A DNA stretch of 32,039 nt from positions 1 through 32,039 of the forward strand of contig CAZECM010000033.1 of NCBI GenBank assembly GCA_964510785.1, read 5' to 3'. Origin of the DNA: JAAYZM01 sp964510785 (GTDB taxonomy: Bacteria; Actinomycetota; Actinomycetes; Actinomycetales; Cellulomonadaceae). Shown in pieces: positions 7,219-15,268 of this stretch. A program made the translations under genes and the position numbers. The notes below the pieces were generated by a model. That model was given only the letters and a program-made list of their open reading frames with translations. It had not been told where the DNA came from and ran no database searches. Numbering within the stretch: position 1 is the first letter of the stretch; every line of letters starts with the position of its first letter.

Positions 7219-8322
7219 TCAGCGCGGGGCGGTGGACTGCCCGGTGATCAGCCGGGACGGCACCACGATGCGCTCGATCCGGCCCGGGTGCTGGATCTGG
7301 TCGAGGAGCTGCTCGACGGCGCGAGCGCCGATGGCCCCCTGGTCCTGGCTGACGTGGGTGAAACGGAAGAGCTCACGGTCGGCGAAGGCGGACGGATGGT
7401 CGAAGCAGACGATCGAGATGTCCTGGGGGACGTCGAGGTCGAGGCGGTGGCACGCCTCGCGCAGCAGCACGGCGAGGTTGTACTCCGTCGCGACGTAGGC
7501 GGTGATCTCGGGGTGAGCCGCGACGAACGCCTCGAGCGTCTCGACGTCGGTGTCCACGTCGACGTCGCTCCCCGGCACCGTGGCGGCAAGCTCGTGCAGC
7601 TCGGCGTCGTCGGCCAGCGGTACCCGAGCCTCCGCGTGCGCGCGGACGAATCCCTGGCGCCGCTGGCTGGCCGTCGACACCATGCTGGACGAGCTCACCA
7701 TGCCGACACGTTGGTGACCGAGACCGAAGAGGTGCTCCACCGCCGCCTTCGCACCCTCGAGGTTGTCGGAGCACACCGAGGAGACGGGGATCTCGTCGAA
7801 GGTCCGGTCGAGGATGACGACGGGAAACTGCCGGGCCACGAGCTCAAGGACGGCGGGCGGGATGAACTGCGACGAGCTCGGCAGCAGGAGCAGGCCGTCC
7901 ACTCCCGAGGCCACGAGCGCGCGCAGGTGCTCGTCCTCGGACTCGAGGTCGCCCTGGGTCCGCTTGAGCACGATGTTGGCCGTGGTCCCCGAGGTGTCGA
8001 GCGCACCCTCGATGACCCTGGTCCCGAACGTGTCGTCGAAGTTCGTGACGACGAAGCCGAGGAGGGGGGCGCGTGTGGCGGGCCGCGGCGCGACCGCAGG
8101 AGTCGGCGTGGAGCTCACGACGAACGTCCCCAGGCGCGGACGGCGGACGATGAGACCGTCGCCCCTGAGCAGGTCGAGCGCGCGCTTGGTGGTGATGGCG
8201 CTGACGGAGAACCGTTCCGAGAGGCTCGACTCGCTGGGGAGCCGCTCGCCGACGGGGAACGCTCCCGCGACGATGTCGGCTCGGAGGTCCTCGTACACGC
8301 GCTGGTACAGGGGGATGTGCAT
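7219..8322 (-). CDS. GntR-family regulator with LacI-type sugar-sensing domain
   Basis: 367-aa transcription regulator of AraR-like architecture. Residues about 3-72 form a GntR winged helix (PLYQRVYEDLRADIVAG, LPSESSLSERFSVSAITTKRALDLL, GLIVRRPRLGTFV). Residues about 86-365 are a LacI/periplasmic-binding-like effector domain (GLGHQRVGMVS, VPQDISIVCFDHPSAF, IGARAVEQLLDQI). ATG 8322 has GGAGAAG (8324-8330) in front; a longer open frame exists upstream but the GntR homology starts here. Being convergent with the mannan operon, and with similar AT-rich sites before both, it is the likely sugar-responsive repressor of that operon and of itself. The inducer is unknown. Confidence 0.9.
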   Translation of the reverse strand: MHIPLYQRVYEDLRADIVAGAFPVGERLPSESSLSERFSVSAITTKRALDLLRGDGLIVRRPRLGTFVVSSTPTPAVAPRPATRAPLLGFVVTNFDDTFGTRVIEGALDTSGTTANIVLKRTQGDLESEDEHLRALVASGVDGLLLLPSSSQFIPPAVLELVARQFPVVILDRTFDEIPVSSVCSDNLEGAKAAVEHLFGLGHQRVGMVSSSSMVSTASQRRQGFVRAHAEARVPLADDAELHELAATVPGSDVDVDTDVETLEAFVAAHPEITAYVATEYNLAVLLREACHRLDLDVPQDISIVCFDHPSAFADRELFRFTHVSQDQGAIGARAVEQLLDQIQHPGRIERIVVPSRLITGQSTAPR

Positions 8323-8332
8323 TCTTCTCCAA

Positions 8333-8355
8333 TCAATATATTGAAAACTAGCATA
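8333..8355 (-). promoter_or_regulatory. Regulator promoter and autoregulatory operator
   Basis: TCAATATATTGA (8333-8344) is a perfect 12-bp palindrome placed between the ribosome site and a minus-strand -10-like TATGCT (8355-8350). A repressor bound there would cover the transcription start. The palindrome shares the T.A.TATA.T skeleton with the two sites before GH125. No convincing -35 is visible. Confidence 0.5.
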
Positions 8356-8467
8356 GGCGAGCTGGACCGATCGACGCGGGTTCGGGGCCGGGCGCGTCGC
8401 GAGCCGATGAGTTCCGCGGTCCGTGCGGGTCTGGACCTGTGACAGCAACTCATCGGAGGGAATCGTC

Positions 8468-8950
8468 ATGGGCATCGTCCGACCGCACCTGTGGTACCAC
8501 TCGCAGGCCATCGAGGCCGCAGAGTTCTACGTCTCCGTCATCCCGAGCTCGTCCGTCACGTCCGTGGTCGAGGCCCCCGTCGACATGCCCGGGGTGGCGG
8601 CGGGCACCCCGTTCATCGTCGAGTTCGTGCTCGACGGCATGCCCGTGACGGCGATCTCGGCCGGGCCGCACTTCACGCTCGACGAGGCCTTCTCGTTCTA
8701 CCTCACGTGCCGGTCGCAGGCGGAGGTCGACCACTACTGGGACGTGCTCCTGTCCGACGGCGGGGAGCCGAGCCGGTGCGGCTGGCTCAAGGACCGTTTC
8801 GGTGTCTCGTGGCAGGTGGTCCCGGTCCAGCTCGAGGAGATCCTCGGGCGGGGCGACGAGGGCGCTGCCCGGGCCGCCCAGGCCATGCTGCAGATGGGCA
8901 AGATCGACATCGCCGCCCTGGAGTCCGCCTACGCCGACGCGACATCCTGA
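8468..8950 (+). CDS. VOC family protein, PhnB / 3-demethylubiquinone methyltransferase-like
   Basis: 160-aa single-domain protein of the vicinal oxygen chelate superfamily. It has the PhnB-like pattern: HLWYHSQAIEAAEFYVSVIP at the N-terminus, FVLDGMPVTAISAG, the loop DEAFSFYLTCRSQAEVDHYWDVL, and the diagnostic CGWLKDRFGVSWQVVP near residues 98-113. Start ATG 8468 has GGAGGG at 8455-8460. The metal-chelating residues of true glyoxalases are not obvious, so a specific reaction cannot be given. It stands alone between the regulator and xth, and no functional link to the mannan genes is apparent. Confidence 0.85.
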   Translation: MGIVRPHLWYHSQAIEAAEFYVSVIPSSSVTSVVEAPVDMPGVAAGTPFIVEFVLDGMPVTAISAGPHFTLDEAFSFYLTCRSQAEVDHYWDVLLSDGGEPSRCGWLKDRFGVSWQVVPVQLEEILGRGDEGAARAAQAMLQMGKIDIAALESAYADATS

Positions 8951-8972
8951 CCCCGGTGTCGGTGACAGATGG

Positions 8973-8984
8973 TTGGATAGGGGA
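8973..8984 (+). promoter_or_regulatory. Possible leaderless promoter of the exonuclease gene
   Basis: TTGGAT (8973-8978), then 6 nt, then the GTG at 8985. The GGGGAG at 8980-8985 runs into the start codon and is too close to act as a ribosome site. The geometry matches the better -10/N6-7/start cases elsewhere in the window, though the hexamer is weak. Confidence 0.3.
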
Positions 8985-9782
8985 GTGCTCAGAATCGCGA
9001 CAGTCAACGTCAACGGGATCCGCGCCGCGTGGCGCAAGGGCATGCCGGAGTGGCTCGCCACCCGCGCGCCCGACGTGGTGCTGCTCCAGGAGGGGCGCGC
9101 GCCCGACGAGCTGATGTCGAGCTTCTTCGACCCCGACACGTGGGACCTCGCGCACCAGGCGAGCGAGTTCAAGGGGCGGGCCGGCGTCGCGATCGCGTCG
9201 CGCCTGCCCATGAGCGCCGTGCGCATCGGCCTCAGTGCGGGCGAACCCACCAACACGGGCCGCTGGGTCGAGGCGGACCTCGAGCTGCCCGACGGCGGGA
9301 CGCTCACGGTGGTCTCCGTCTACATCCACTCGGGTGAGGTGAACACGCCCAAGCAGGTCGACAAGTACGCGTTCCTCGAGCTCGCCACCGTGCGGCTCGC
9401 CGAGCTCGGTGCGGGCGGTGGCTACGTCGTCGTCGCGGGGGACTTCAACATCGCGCACCAGAACGTCGACATCAAGAACTGGAAGGGCAACCTCAAGACG
9501 GCGGGCTTCCTGCCGGAGGAGCGCGCCTACCTCGACCGCTGGTTCGGCGAGCTGGGTTGGACGGACCTCGGGCGTGCGCTCGGTGGTGACGGCCCCGGGC
9601 CGTACACCTGGTGGTCGCAGCGCGGCAAGGCCTTCGACACGGACGCGGGCTGGCGCATCGACTACCAGATCGTGACGGAGGAGCTCGCCGACGCCGCGGT
9701 CTCGGCCGAGGTCGACAGAGCGCCCGCGTGGGACCAGCGCTGGAGCGACCACGCCCCGCTCGTCGTCACCTACGACATCTGA
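8985..9782 (+). CDS. xth: Exodeoxyribonuclease III / AP endonuclease
   Basis: 265-aa Mg-dependent endonuclease/exonuclease/phosphatase-fold enzyme of base-excision repair; it cuts 5' of abasic sites and trims 3' ends. Conserved blocks: TVNVNG (N8), LLQEGRA (E36 metal ligand), SVYIHSGE, AGDFNIAHQNVDIKN (D153, N155), WRIDYQIV (D226) and the catalytic SDHAPL (D255-H256). GTG 8985 is chosen because the protein then begins exactly at the conserved LRIATVNVNG; the frame is open upstream but out of family. It ends 13 nt before the convergent MFS gene, with no room for a separate terminator. Confidence 0.93.
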   Translation: MLRIATVNVNGIRAAWRKGMPEWLATRAPDVVLLQEGRAPDELMSSFFDPDTWDLAHQASEFKGRAGVAIASRLPMSAVRIGLSAGEPTNTGRWVEADLELPDGGTLTVVSVYIHSGEVNTPKQVDKYAFLELATVRLAELGAGGGYVVVAGDFNIAHQNVDIKNWKGNLKTAGFLPEERAYLDRWFGELGWTDLGRALGGDGPGPYTWWSQRGKAFDTDAGWRIDYQIVTEELADAAVSAEVDRAPAWDQRWSDHAPLVVTYDI

Positions 9783-9795
9783 GGCTCAGCGTGGC

Positions 9796-11058
9796 TCACT
9801 CGTGCACGGGCACGGGCAGGTCGCGCATGGTCAGCAGCGGCGAGACGAGCACGGGCAGCGCGGCCACGGCCGATCCCGCTGCGGCGATCCAGAGCGTGGG
9901 GATCACGCCGAACTGCGTGCCGAACCAGCCCCCGAGCAGGGAGCCGATCGGAATCACGCCCCACACGATGAAGCGCACCGACGCGTTCATCCTGCCCAGC
10001 AGCGCGGGCGGGCACAGCCGCTGCCGGAAGCTCACCTGGGCCACGTTGTAGAGCACGATGATGAAGGTCGAGACGCCCATCGCGCCGATCAGGACGACCG
10101 CCGGCGGAGCGGCGAGGCTCGCGGCGAGCGGGATGAACGCATACGCCGGGGCGAAGAGGAACGCGGTGATCGGGATGATGCGCCCCTCACCCACGAACCG
10201 CGTGACCGGTTCGGCGACGATGGCGCCAAGGATGCCGCCGATCGCCCCCGCGGACACGACGAGCCCCAGCACGGCCTCGGACAGTCCCAGGGTGCGCAGC
10301 ACGTAGATCGTGAAGACGGCGAAGCCGATGTTCCCCGCGAGGTTCGACAGCGAGGTGCACGCGACCATGCGCCGCAGCAGCGGCTGGCGCACCACGAAGC
10401 CCAGCCCCTCGCCCACCTCGACCCACAGCCCGCGGCGCAGCGACTTGTCTGGCAGCTCCTCGCGCTGGCGGATGCGACCGACCCAGAACGCGCTGGACAG
10501 GTACGTCACGACCGTCACGGCCATGAGCCACGGCGCGGTGACGACGCGCAGGAGGACGCCGCCGAGCGCAGGACCCACGGCCTGGGCCACGGACTGCGTC
10601 GACGCCAGCTTCGAGTTCCCCTCCACGATGTGCTCGAGCCCCACGAGGCCGGGCACGTAGGACTGGTGCGCGACGTCGAAGAACAGCGTGCACACCCCGA
10701 TGACGAGTGCGGCACCGATGAGCAGCGCCATCGAGGCATTGCCGGACAGCGCAGCGACCACGACGGCGCCGAGCACGAGCGCACGCAGGATGTCCGCCCA
10801 GATGAGCACGTCGCGCTTGCGCATCCGGTCCACCCACGCACCGGCCGGCAGCCCGAGCAGCAGGAAGGCCGAGAACTCCGCGGCACCGAGCAGCCCCATC
10901 TGCCACTCCGTCGCGTGGAGCGTCTGCACGGCGAACACGGGGATCGCGAAGCCCGTGAGCTGGGCCCCGAGCTGGCCGAGCGCGTCCCCGGTCCAGAGCC
11001 GGCGGAAGTCGGCGTGGTGGATGAGGGAACGGCGCTTCTCGGTCGTGGTCTTCGTCAC
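9796..11058 (-). CDS. MFS transporter, putative drug/siderophore exporter
   Basis: 420-aa major facilitator protein with about 12 hydrophobic segments, of the EntS/MFS_3-like exporter group. It shows an N-terminal DFRRLWTGDALGQLG, the loop 2-3 motif GLPAGAWVDRMRKRDVL, and EGNSKLASTQSVAQAVGPALGG, typical of this subgroup. The start is GTG 11058 with no ribosome site; a TTGACA-N17-CATGCT promoter ends 6 nt before it, predicting a leaderless mRNA. The ArsR-like regulator is divergently transcribed and their promoters share one inverted repeat, so the regulator probably controls this exporter. Substrate unknown. Confidence 0.88.
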   Translation of the reverse strand: MTKTTTEKRRSLIHHADFRRLWTGDALGQLGAQLTGFAIPVFAVQTLHATEWQMGLLGAAEFSAFLLLGLPAGAWVDRMRKRDVLIWADILRALVLGAVVVAALSGNASMALLIGAALVIGVCTLFFDVAHQSYVPGLVGLEHIVEGNSKLASTQSVAQAVGPALGGVLLRVVTAPWLMAVTVVTYLSSAFWVGRIRQREELPDKSLRRGLWVEVGEGLGFVVRQPLLRRMVACTSLSNLAGNIGFAVFTIYVLRTLGLSEAVLGLVVSAGAIGGILGAIVAEPVTRFVGEGRIIPITAFLFAPAYAFIPLAASLAAPPAVVLIGAMGVSTFIIVLYNVAQVSFRQRLCPPALLGRMNASVRFIVWGVIPIGSLLGGWFGTQFGVIPTLWIAAAGSAVAALPVLVSPLLTMRDLPVPVHE

Positions 11059-11064
11059 GCGCCC

Positions 11065-11093
11065 AGCATGAACAAGTGATTGAGAAATGTCAA
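11065..11093 (-). promoter_or_regulatory. Promoter of the MFS gene
   Basis: On the minus strand TTGACA (11093-11088), 17-bp spacer, CATGCT (11070-11065), then 6 nt to the GTG start at 11058. Perfect -35, weaker -10, leaderless geometry. Confidence 0.5.
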
Positions 11094-11096
11094 TCA
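11077..11096. promoter_or_regulatory. Inverted-repeat operator shared by the exporter and ArsR-like regulator
   Basis: TGATTGA (11077-11083), 6-bp spacer GAAATG, TCAATCA (11090-11096): perfect 7-6-7 dyad in the 52-bp gap between divergent starts. It covers the -35 and part of the spacer of the MFS promoter and lies just before the regulator's -10. The obvious ligand is the adjacent winged-helix regulator. Confidence 0.65.
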
Positions 11097-11098
11097 GA

Positions 11099-11104
11099 TA
11101 GGGT
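11099..11104 (+). promoter_or_regulatory. -10 box of the ArsR-like gene (leaderless geometry)
   Basis: TAGGGT (TANNNT type), then 6 nt, then ATG 11111. No ribosome site lies between; an out-of-frame ATG occurs at 11106. Confidence 0.4.
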
Positions 11105-11110
11105 CATGGC

Positions 11111-11653
11111 ATGGCAGACGCACGTGAGGACACCGGTGGAGCCGCCGACACCGACAGGGACGTCGACGCCGACCGTGACGCCGACGCGCGTGCCCTCGCC
11201 TCCGTCGTGCGCATCCGCATCCTGCGCCTGTGCCTCGACCGTGCCCTGACCAACAAGGAGATCGCCGAGCGCCTCGGCCTCCCACCGGCCAACACGTACC
11301 ACCACGTGCGCACGCTCGCCGGCCGCGGCTTCCTCGCCGCCGAACCCGAGCGCTCGGGAACGCGCGGCGCCCGCGAGGTGCCCTACCAGGCGACGGGCCG
11401 CTCGTGGAACACCTCGCTCGGACCATCCGGCAACCAGATCCTGATCCAGACCTTCCTCGAGGAGGTCGCCCTCGCCGACCCGGAGAAGGTCGACACCATG
11501 CGGCTCGGGCTGCGGCTCGACGAGTCCGCGCGCGAGGAGTTCGAGACCCGGCTCGTGGAGCTGCTCAAGGAGTTCCGCGCCCGCGAGCCGGACCCGCACG
11601 GCGCCCCGCTCTCCGTCTTCATCGCCCTCCACGAGGACACCGGCCGCCTCTAG
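11111..11653 (+). CDS. ArsR/HTH_20-type winged-helix transcription regulator
   Basis: 180-aa DNA-binding protein. An acidic low-complexity N-terminus (residues 1-25, Asp-rich) precedes a winged helix at about residues 26-95: RALASVVRIRILRLCL, then the helix-turn-helix NKEIAERLGLPPANTYHHVRTL and a wing with RSGTRGAREVPYQATG. The C-terminal half is helical (LIQTFLEEVALADPEKVDTM, EEFETRLVELLKEF) and probably dimerises or binds a ligand; no Cys-metal site is seen. It is divergent from the MFS exporter and likely represses it through the dyad at 11077-11096. It ends 12 nt before the convergent ABC permease. Confidence 0.85.
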   Translation: MADAREDTGGAADTDRDVDADRDADARALASVVRIRILRLCLDRALTNKEIAERLGLPPANTYHHVRTLAGRGFLAAEPERSGTRGAREVPYQATGRSWNTSLGPSGNQILIQTFLEEVALADPEKVDTMRLGLRLDESAREEFETRLVELLKEFRAREPDPHGAPLSVFIALHEDTGRL

Positions 11654-11665
11654 CAGCAGCAGGGC

Positions 11666-12934
11666 TCAGGCGCCGGAGCGGAGGGCAGCGATCGGTTCGA
11701 TCGTGGCGGCCTTGAGGGCCGGGTAGACACCGGCGAGCAGGCCGATGACGCCACCGAGCAGGGCGGAGCCGATCACCATGGGGGTCGAGATGATCGGGGT
11801 CCACTCCCGGACAAGGCTGACGACGACGACGGCGCCCACGCCGAGCGCGGCACCGATGAGCCCGCCGAGCAGGCCGATGACCACGGACTCGAGCAGGAAC
11901 TGCGCCCCGATCTGCCGCCGGGTCGCCCCGAGGGCCCGGCGCAGGCCGATCTCCCCGATCCGCTCCATGACGGACAGCAGGGTGACGTTCGCGATGCCGA
12001 GCCCACCGACGAGGAGCGCCACGGCGCCGAGCGCGAGGAAGATCGCGTTCACGTCGCCCTGCACCCGGTCGCGCACGAGGGACGACGTCGGCGGCACCTG
12101 GACCTCGAAGCCGTCGGGGGTGCCGGGGTCGAGCGCGACGCCGGCCTGCTCTGCCACGAGCGACCCGGCGCCGACGGCGATGCGGGCGTGGACCTGGGCC
12201 AACGTCGAGGTCCCGAAGTCGGCGCGCGCCGTGCCGAGCGGCAGGATCACGGCGTCGAGCAGGTCCCCGCGCCGCGACACGTCGTCGATGATCCCGATGA
12301 CGGCGTAGGGCCGTTCACCGATGAAGATCGAGGGCTGGCGGTCCACGCGGTGCACGCCGAGGCGAGCAGCAGCACGGGAGCCGAGGACGACCACCCGGTC
12401 GCCGCGCGCGTCGTGCCCGGCGTCGAAGTAGCGGCCCGTGGTGACGGTGCCACGCACCGCGTCGAGGAGCCCCGCCGTGGTGCCGACGACGATCGGCTGG
12501 ACGGTCGCGACGGCGGACGGGTCCCGCACCGAGACCGCACTGATCTTGAGGTCGCCCACCGAGACGTCGGCGATCGCCCCGGCGTGCTCCACGCCGTTGA
12601 GCCGCATCAGCCGCTCCTCGGCGTCCCAGGGGAGGGTGGCGAGCGCCGGACCGTCTCCCCAGCCCTGCATCCGCGGCTGGATGACCACCTGGGTCGCCGC
12701 CACGGCGTCGAACTGGCGCGCGATCTGGCCCGCGGCGGTCTGTGCCATGCCGATCGTCACGACGAGCGAGCAGATGCCGAGCACGGTACCGAGGATGGTG
12801 AGCAGGAGCCGGCCGGGCCGGGTCCCGATGCCCGCGGCCGCCTCGGCGACGAGGTCGCGCGCACCGAAGCGGTCGCGAGCGTGCACGGGAGGGCGCGTGC
12901 GCGTGGGCGCGGGAGCCGGGGCGGCGGCGCTCAC
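11666..12934 (-). CDS. MacB/FtsX-type ABC transporter permease
   Basis: 422-aa membrane subunit of a type VII (MacB-like) ABC transporter. One helix at about residues 41-63 (RLLLTILGTVLGICSLVVTIG) is followed by a large extracellular MacB_PCD-like domain (to about residue 290), then three helices with the FtsX core: FLALGAVALLVGGLGIANVTLLSV, ERIGEIGLRRALGATRRQIG, GVYPALKAATIEPIAALR. Start GTG 12934 overlaps the ATPase stop (GTGA), so it is coupled to it. Last gene of the adaptor-ATPase-permease operon. Such systems move substrates from the outer membrane face or cell wall outward, or transmit force, rather than importing. Substrate unknown. Confidence 0.9.
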   Translation of the reverse strand: MSAAAPAPAPTRTRPPVHARDRFGARDLVAEAAAGIGTRPGRLLLTILGTVLGICSLVVTIGMAQTAAGQIARQFDAVAATQVVIQPRMQGWGDGPALATLPWDAEERLMRLNGVEHAGAIADVSVGDLKISAVSVRDPSAVATVQPIVVGTTAGLLDAVRGTVTTGRYFDAGHDARGDRVVVLGSRAAARLGVHRVDRQPSIFIGERPYAVIGIIDDVSRRGDLLDAVILPLGTARADFGTSTLAQVHARIAVGAGSLVAEQAGVALDPGTPDGFEVQVPPTSSLVRDRVQGDVNAIFLALGAVALLVGGLGIANVTLLSVMERIGEIGLRRALGATRRQIGAQFLLESVVIGLLGGLIGAALGVGAVVVVSLVREWTPIISTPMVIGSALLGGVIGLLAGVYPALKAATIEPIAALRSGA

Positions 12935-13647
12935 AGCTCGACCAGCCGGCCGTCGGTGATGCGCACGCGCCGCTGCGCGCGGTCCGCGACGGCCATGTCG
13001 TGCGTGATGACCACGAGGGTGAGGCCCTCGGAGTGCAGCTCGTCGAAGAGCTCGAGCACGCCGCCGGAGCTCACGGTGTCGAGGTTGCCCGTCGGCTCGT
13101 CCGCGAGGAGCACGCGCGGGTCGGCCACGACGGCGCGCGCCACGGCGACCCGCTGCCGCTCGCCGCCGGAGAGCACGCCGGGGTGGAAGTCCACGCGGTG
13201 CGAGAGTCCCACCCGGTCGAGGGCAGCCATCGCCCGGTCATGACGCTCGTGACGCGGTACCCCGGAGTAGAGCGTCGCGAGGAGCACGTTGTCGAGCACG
13301 GAGCGCCGGTCGAGCAGGTGGAACGCCTGGAACACGAAGCCGATCGACTCTCCCCGCAGCGCGGCGCGCTCGTTCTCGCTCGCCGCGACCGTGGGGATGC
13401 CGTCCACGAGGTACTCGCCGGCCGTGGGTCGGTCGAGCAGCCCCAGCAGGTGCAGCAGGGTCGACTTGCCGGAGCCCGAGGGGCCCACGATGGAGACGTA
13501 GTCGCCGCGCTCGACCTGCAGGTCGGCGGGCTTGAGGGCGTGCACCTCGGGTGGGCCGGGAAACGTCCTGGCCGCGCCGCGCAGCTCGAGGACCGGATGG
13601 ACCGGTGTCGCCTCGGGCTCGGAGAAGATCTCTTCGAGCAGGCTCAC
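12931..13647 (-). CDS. MacB/LolD-type ABC transporter ATP-binding protein
   Basis: 238-aa ATPase. Walker A GPSGSGKS at residues 55-62, Q-loop Q107 (GFVFQAFHLL), signature LSGGE at 159-163, Walker B VLLADEP from 179, and an H-loop ITHD. It is the usual length for the MacB-ATPase/LolD group. Start GTG 13647 is chosen because it sits on a GTGA overlap with the adaptor stop and has AGGAGG 8-13 nt upstream; a longer open frame upstream codes Arg-rich shadow sequence. Partner of the permease downstream and the HlyD-type adaptor upstream. Confidence 0.93.
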   Translation of the reverse strand: MSLLEEIFSEPEATPVHPVLELRGAARTFPGPPEVHALKPADLQVERGDYVSIVGPSGSGKSTLLHLLGLLDRPTAGEYLVDGIPTVAASENERAALRGESIGFVFQAFHLLDRRSVLDNVLLATLYSGVPRHERHDRAMAALDRVGLSHRVDFHPGVLSGGERQRVAVARAVVADPRVLLADEPTGNLDTVSSGGVLELFDELHSEGLTLVVITHDMAVADRAQRRVRITDGRLVEL

Positions 13648-15221
13648 CCCTCGGCCTCCTCGGTCGCCTCCTCGGTCGAGGTCTCCGAGTCCTCGGTGGT
13701 CTCGGAGTCGCCCGCCTCGTCGTCGTCCTCGGACTCGGCCGCCGTGGCTCGTGCCGCCTCGATGCCGACGACCACGAGGTCGCCCGCCTCGAAGGTGCCG
13801 TCGAGCCCCTCGACCTCGGCGAAGCCACCGGCTGCGAGCCCGGTCTTGACCTGGATGAGCTTCGAGGTCTGTGCGACGGGGTCCCACAGCTCGATGCGGT
13901 CCTCGCCGCCGGGTCCCGCCGTGAGGGCTGCGATCGGGACGGCGAGCACGTCACCTCCGGTCGAGCTCACGGGGATGCGGACGCGTACGTTCGCACCCTG
14001 AAGCTCCCCGATCTGCTCATCGGTGAGGTCCACGGGCACGATCGTGACGGGCACGCGCGAACCCGCGCCGGAGCCGTCGGCCTCGCCGATCTCGAGGATC
14101 GCGCCCTTCGCCTGCTCTCCGCCCGGCAGGTCGATGAGTACCTCTTGGTCCACGCTGAGCAGTGCAGCGTCGACGGCGGAGGTGCTGCCCTTGATCTGCA
14201 GGTCGGCGCCGGAGACCACCATGACGGGGCCCTCGACGCGGTTGCCGCGCTGCACGTACACGTCGTCGACGCGGCGTGGTGTGGAGGTGAGGAACACGAT
14301 CTCGCTCGCGGGCAACGGGGTCAGCACGGCGCGCTGCGCCTCCGCGAGGTCGTCCTGCGCGTCCCGCAGCGACTCGCGGGCGGCAGTCAGCGAGGAGCGG
14401 ATCCCGGAGGTGTCCGCCGGCTTCTTGAGCTCCTTGAGGGCCAGCTCGGCCATGTCCACGCGGTGCTGCGCGGCCCGGACCTCCGCGTTCGTGCCCCTCT
14501 TCTTCGCCTGCCTGAGCTCGATCTTCGCCTCGGACAGCTCGAACTGGGCGTTCTTGAGGTCCATCGCGGACGGCCCACCGTTCGCGCTCGCGAGCTCTTG
14601 CTCGAGCGAGGTGATCTGGTCGCGCGCGGAGCGCACCATCTCCCGGGCGGAGCGCACGCTCTCCTCCGCCTCGTCGGACGCCGCCGGCGGCTCGTAGCCC
14701 ACCGAGGCGTACAGCGCCTTCACCGCGGCCGCGGTGCCGGCACCGTAGACGTCGTTCTTGGTGCCGCCCTCGAAGAACCCGAGCTTCTTGAGCGCCTGCT
14801 TGAGCTGCACCACGTCGGGCCCGGCCGAACCTGCGCGCAGCGAGCGGAACACCGGCAGGTCGCCCTCGAGCACGATCACGGGGCGACCCGTGACCTCGAG
14901 CAGCACGTCGCCCGCGGCGAGGGTGGAGCCGACGTCGGGCACCTTTCCCGTCACGATCGCCGCGCCGCCGAAGTCGCCGGCCTCGAGCGTGACCTCGGTC
15001 GACCCCTCGTACGTCGCGTCGCCGCGGATCACGACGTCGTTGGCGAGCGTCCGGAACTCGACGGGCACCGTGATCGGGCCCGCCTCGGGGGCGGCAGCCT
15101 CCGCCGCCGCCTCGGCGGGGGAGATGATGAACCGGCTGAGCCCGATCCCCGCACCGAGGGCGACCACGGCGGTCACCCCGATCAGGACGATGGTGCGCTG
15201 CGTTCCGGACAGTCTGGCCAA
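13644..15221 (-). CDS. HlyD/MacA-type adaptor with peptidoglycan-binding domain and coiled coil
   Basis: 525-aa periplasmic-adaptor homologue in a Gram-positive cell. Order: one N-terminal membrane anchor (about 10-33), beta-rich lipoyl-like segment (about 50-125), PG_binding_1-like domain (about 129-176: GSAGPDVVQLKQALKKLGFF ... GAGTAAAVKAL), long two-stranded coiled coil (about 183-325), beta-barrel segments (about 326-490) and a very acidic tail (501-525, mostly E/D/S/T). The peptidoglycan module would hold the complex against the wall. The start is TTG 15221 with GAGGAG 8-13 nt upstream; that ribosome site lies inside a 5-codon ATG ORF (15240-15223) ending 1 nt before the TTG. First transporter gene of the operon, 47 nt after lipoprotein A. 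Confidence 0.87.
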   Translation of the reverse strand: MARLSGTQRTIVLIGVTAVVALGAGIGLSRFIISPAEAAAEAAAPEAGPITVPVEFRTLANDVVIRGDATYEGSTEVTLEAGDFGGAAIVTGKVPDVGSTLAAGDVLLEVTGRPVIVLEGDLPVFRSLRAGSAGPDVVQLKQALKKLGFFEGGTKNDVYGAGTAAAVKALYASVGYEPPAASDEAEESVRSAREMVRSARDQITSLEQELASANGGPSAMDLKNAQFELSEAKIELRQAKKRGTNAEVRAAQHRVDMAELALKELKKPADTSGIRSSLTAARESLRDAQDDLAEAQRAVLTPLPASEIVFLTSTPRRVDDVYVQRGNRVEGPVMVVSGADLQIKGSTSAVDAALLSVDQEVLIDLPGGEQAKGAILEIGEADGSGAGSRVPVTIVPVDLTDEQIGELQGANVRVRIPVSSTGGDVLAVPIAALTAGPGGEDRIELWDPVAQTSKLIQVKTGLAAGGFAEVEGLDGTFEAGDLVVVGIEAARATAAESEDDDEAGDSETTEDSETSTEEATEEAEG

Positions 15222-15268
15222 CTCAGGTCTCCTCGGTCATGGTCGTGCGGCGGTGGCGTCGTGCGGCG

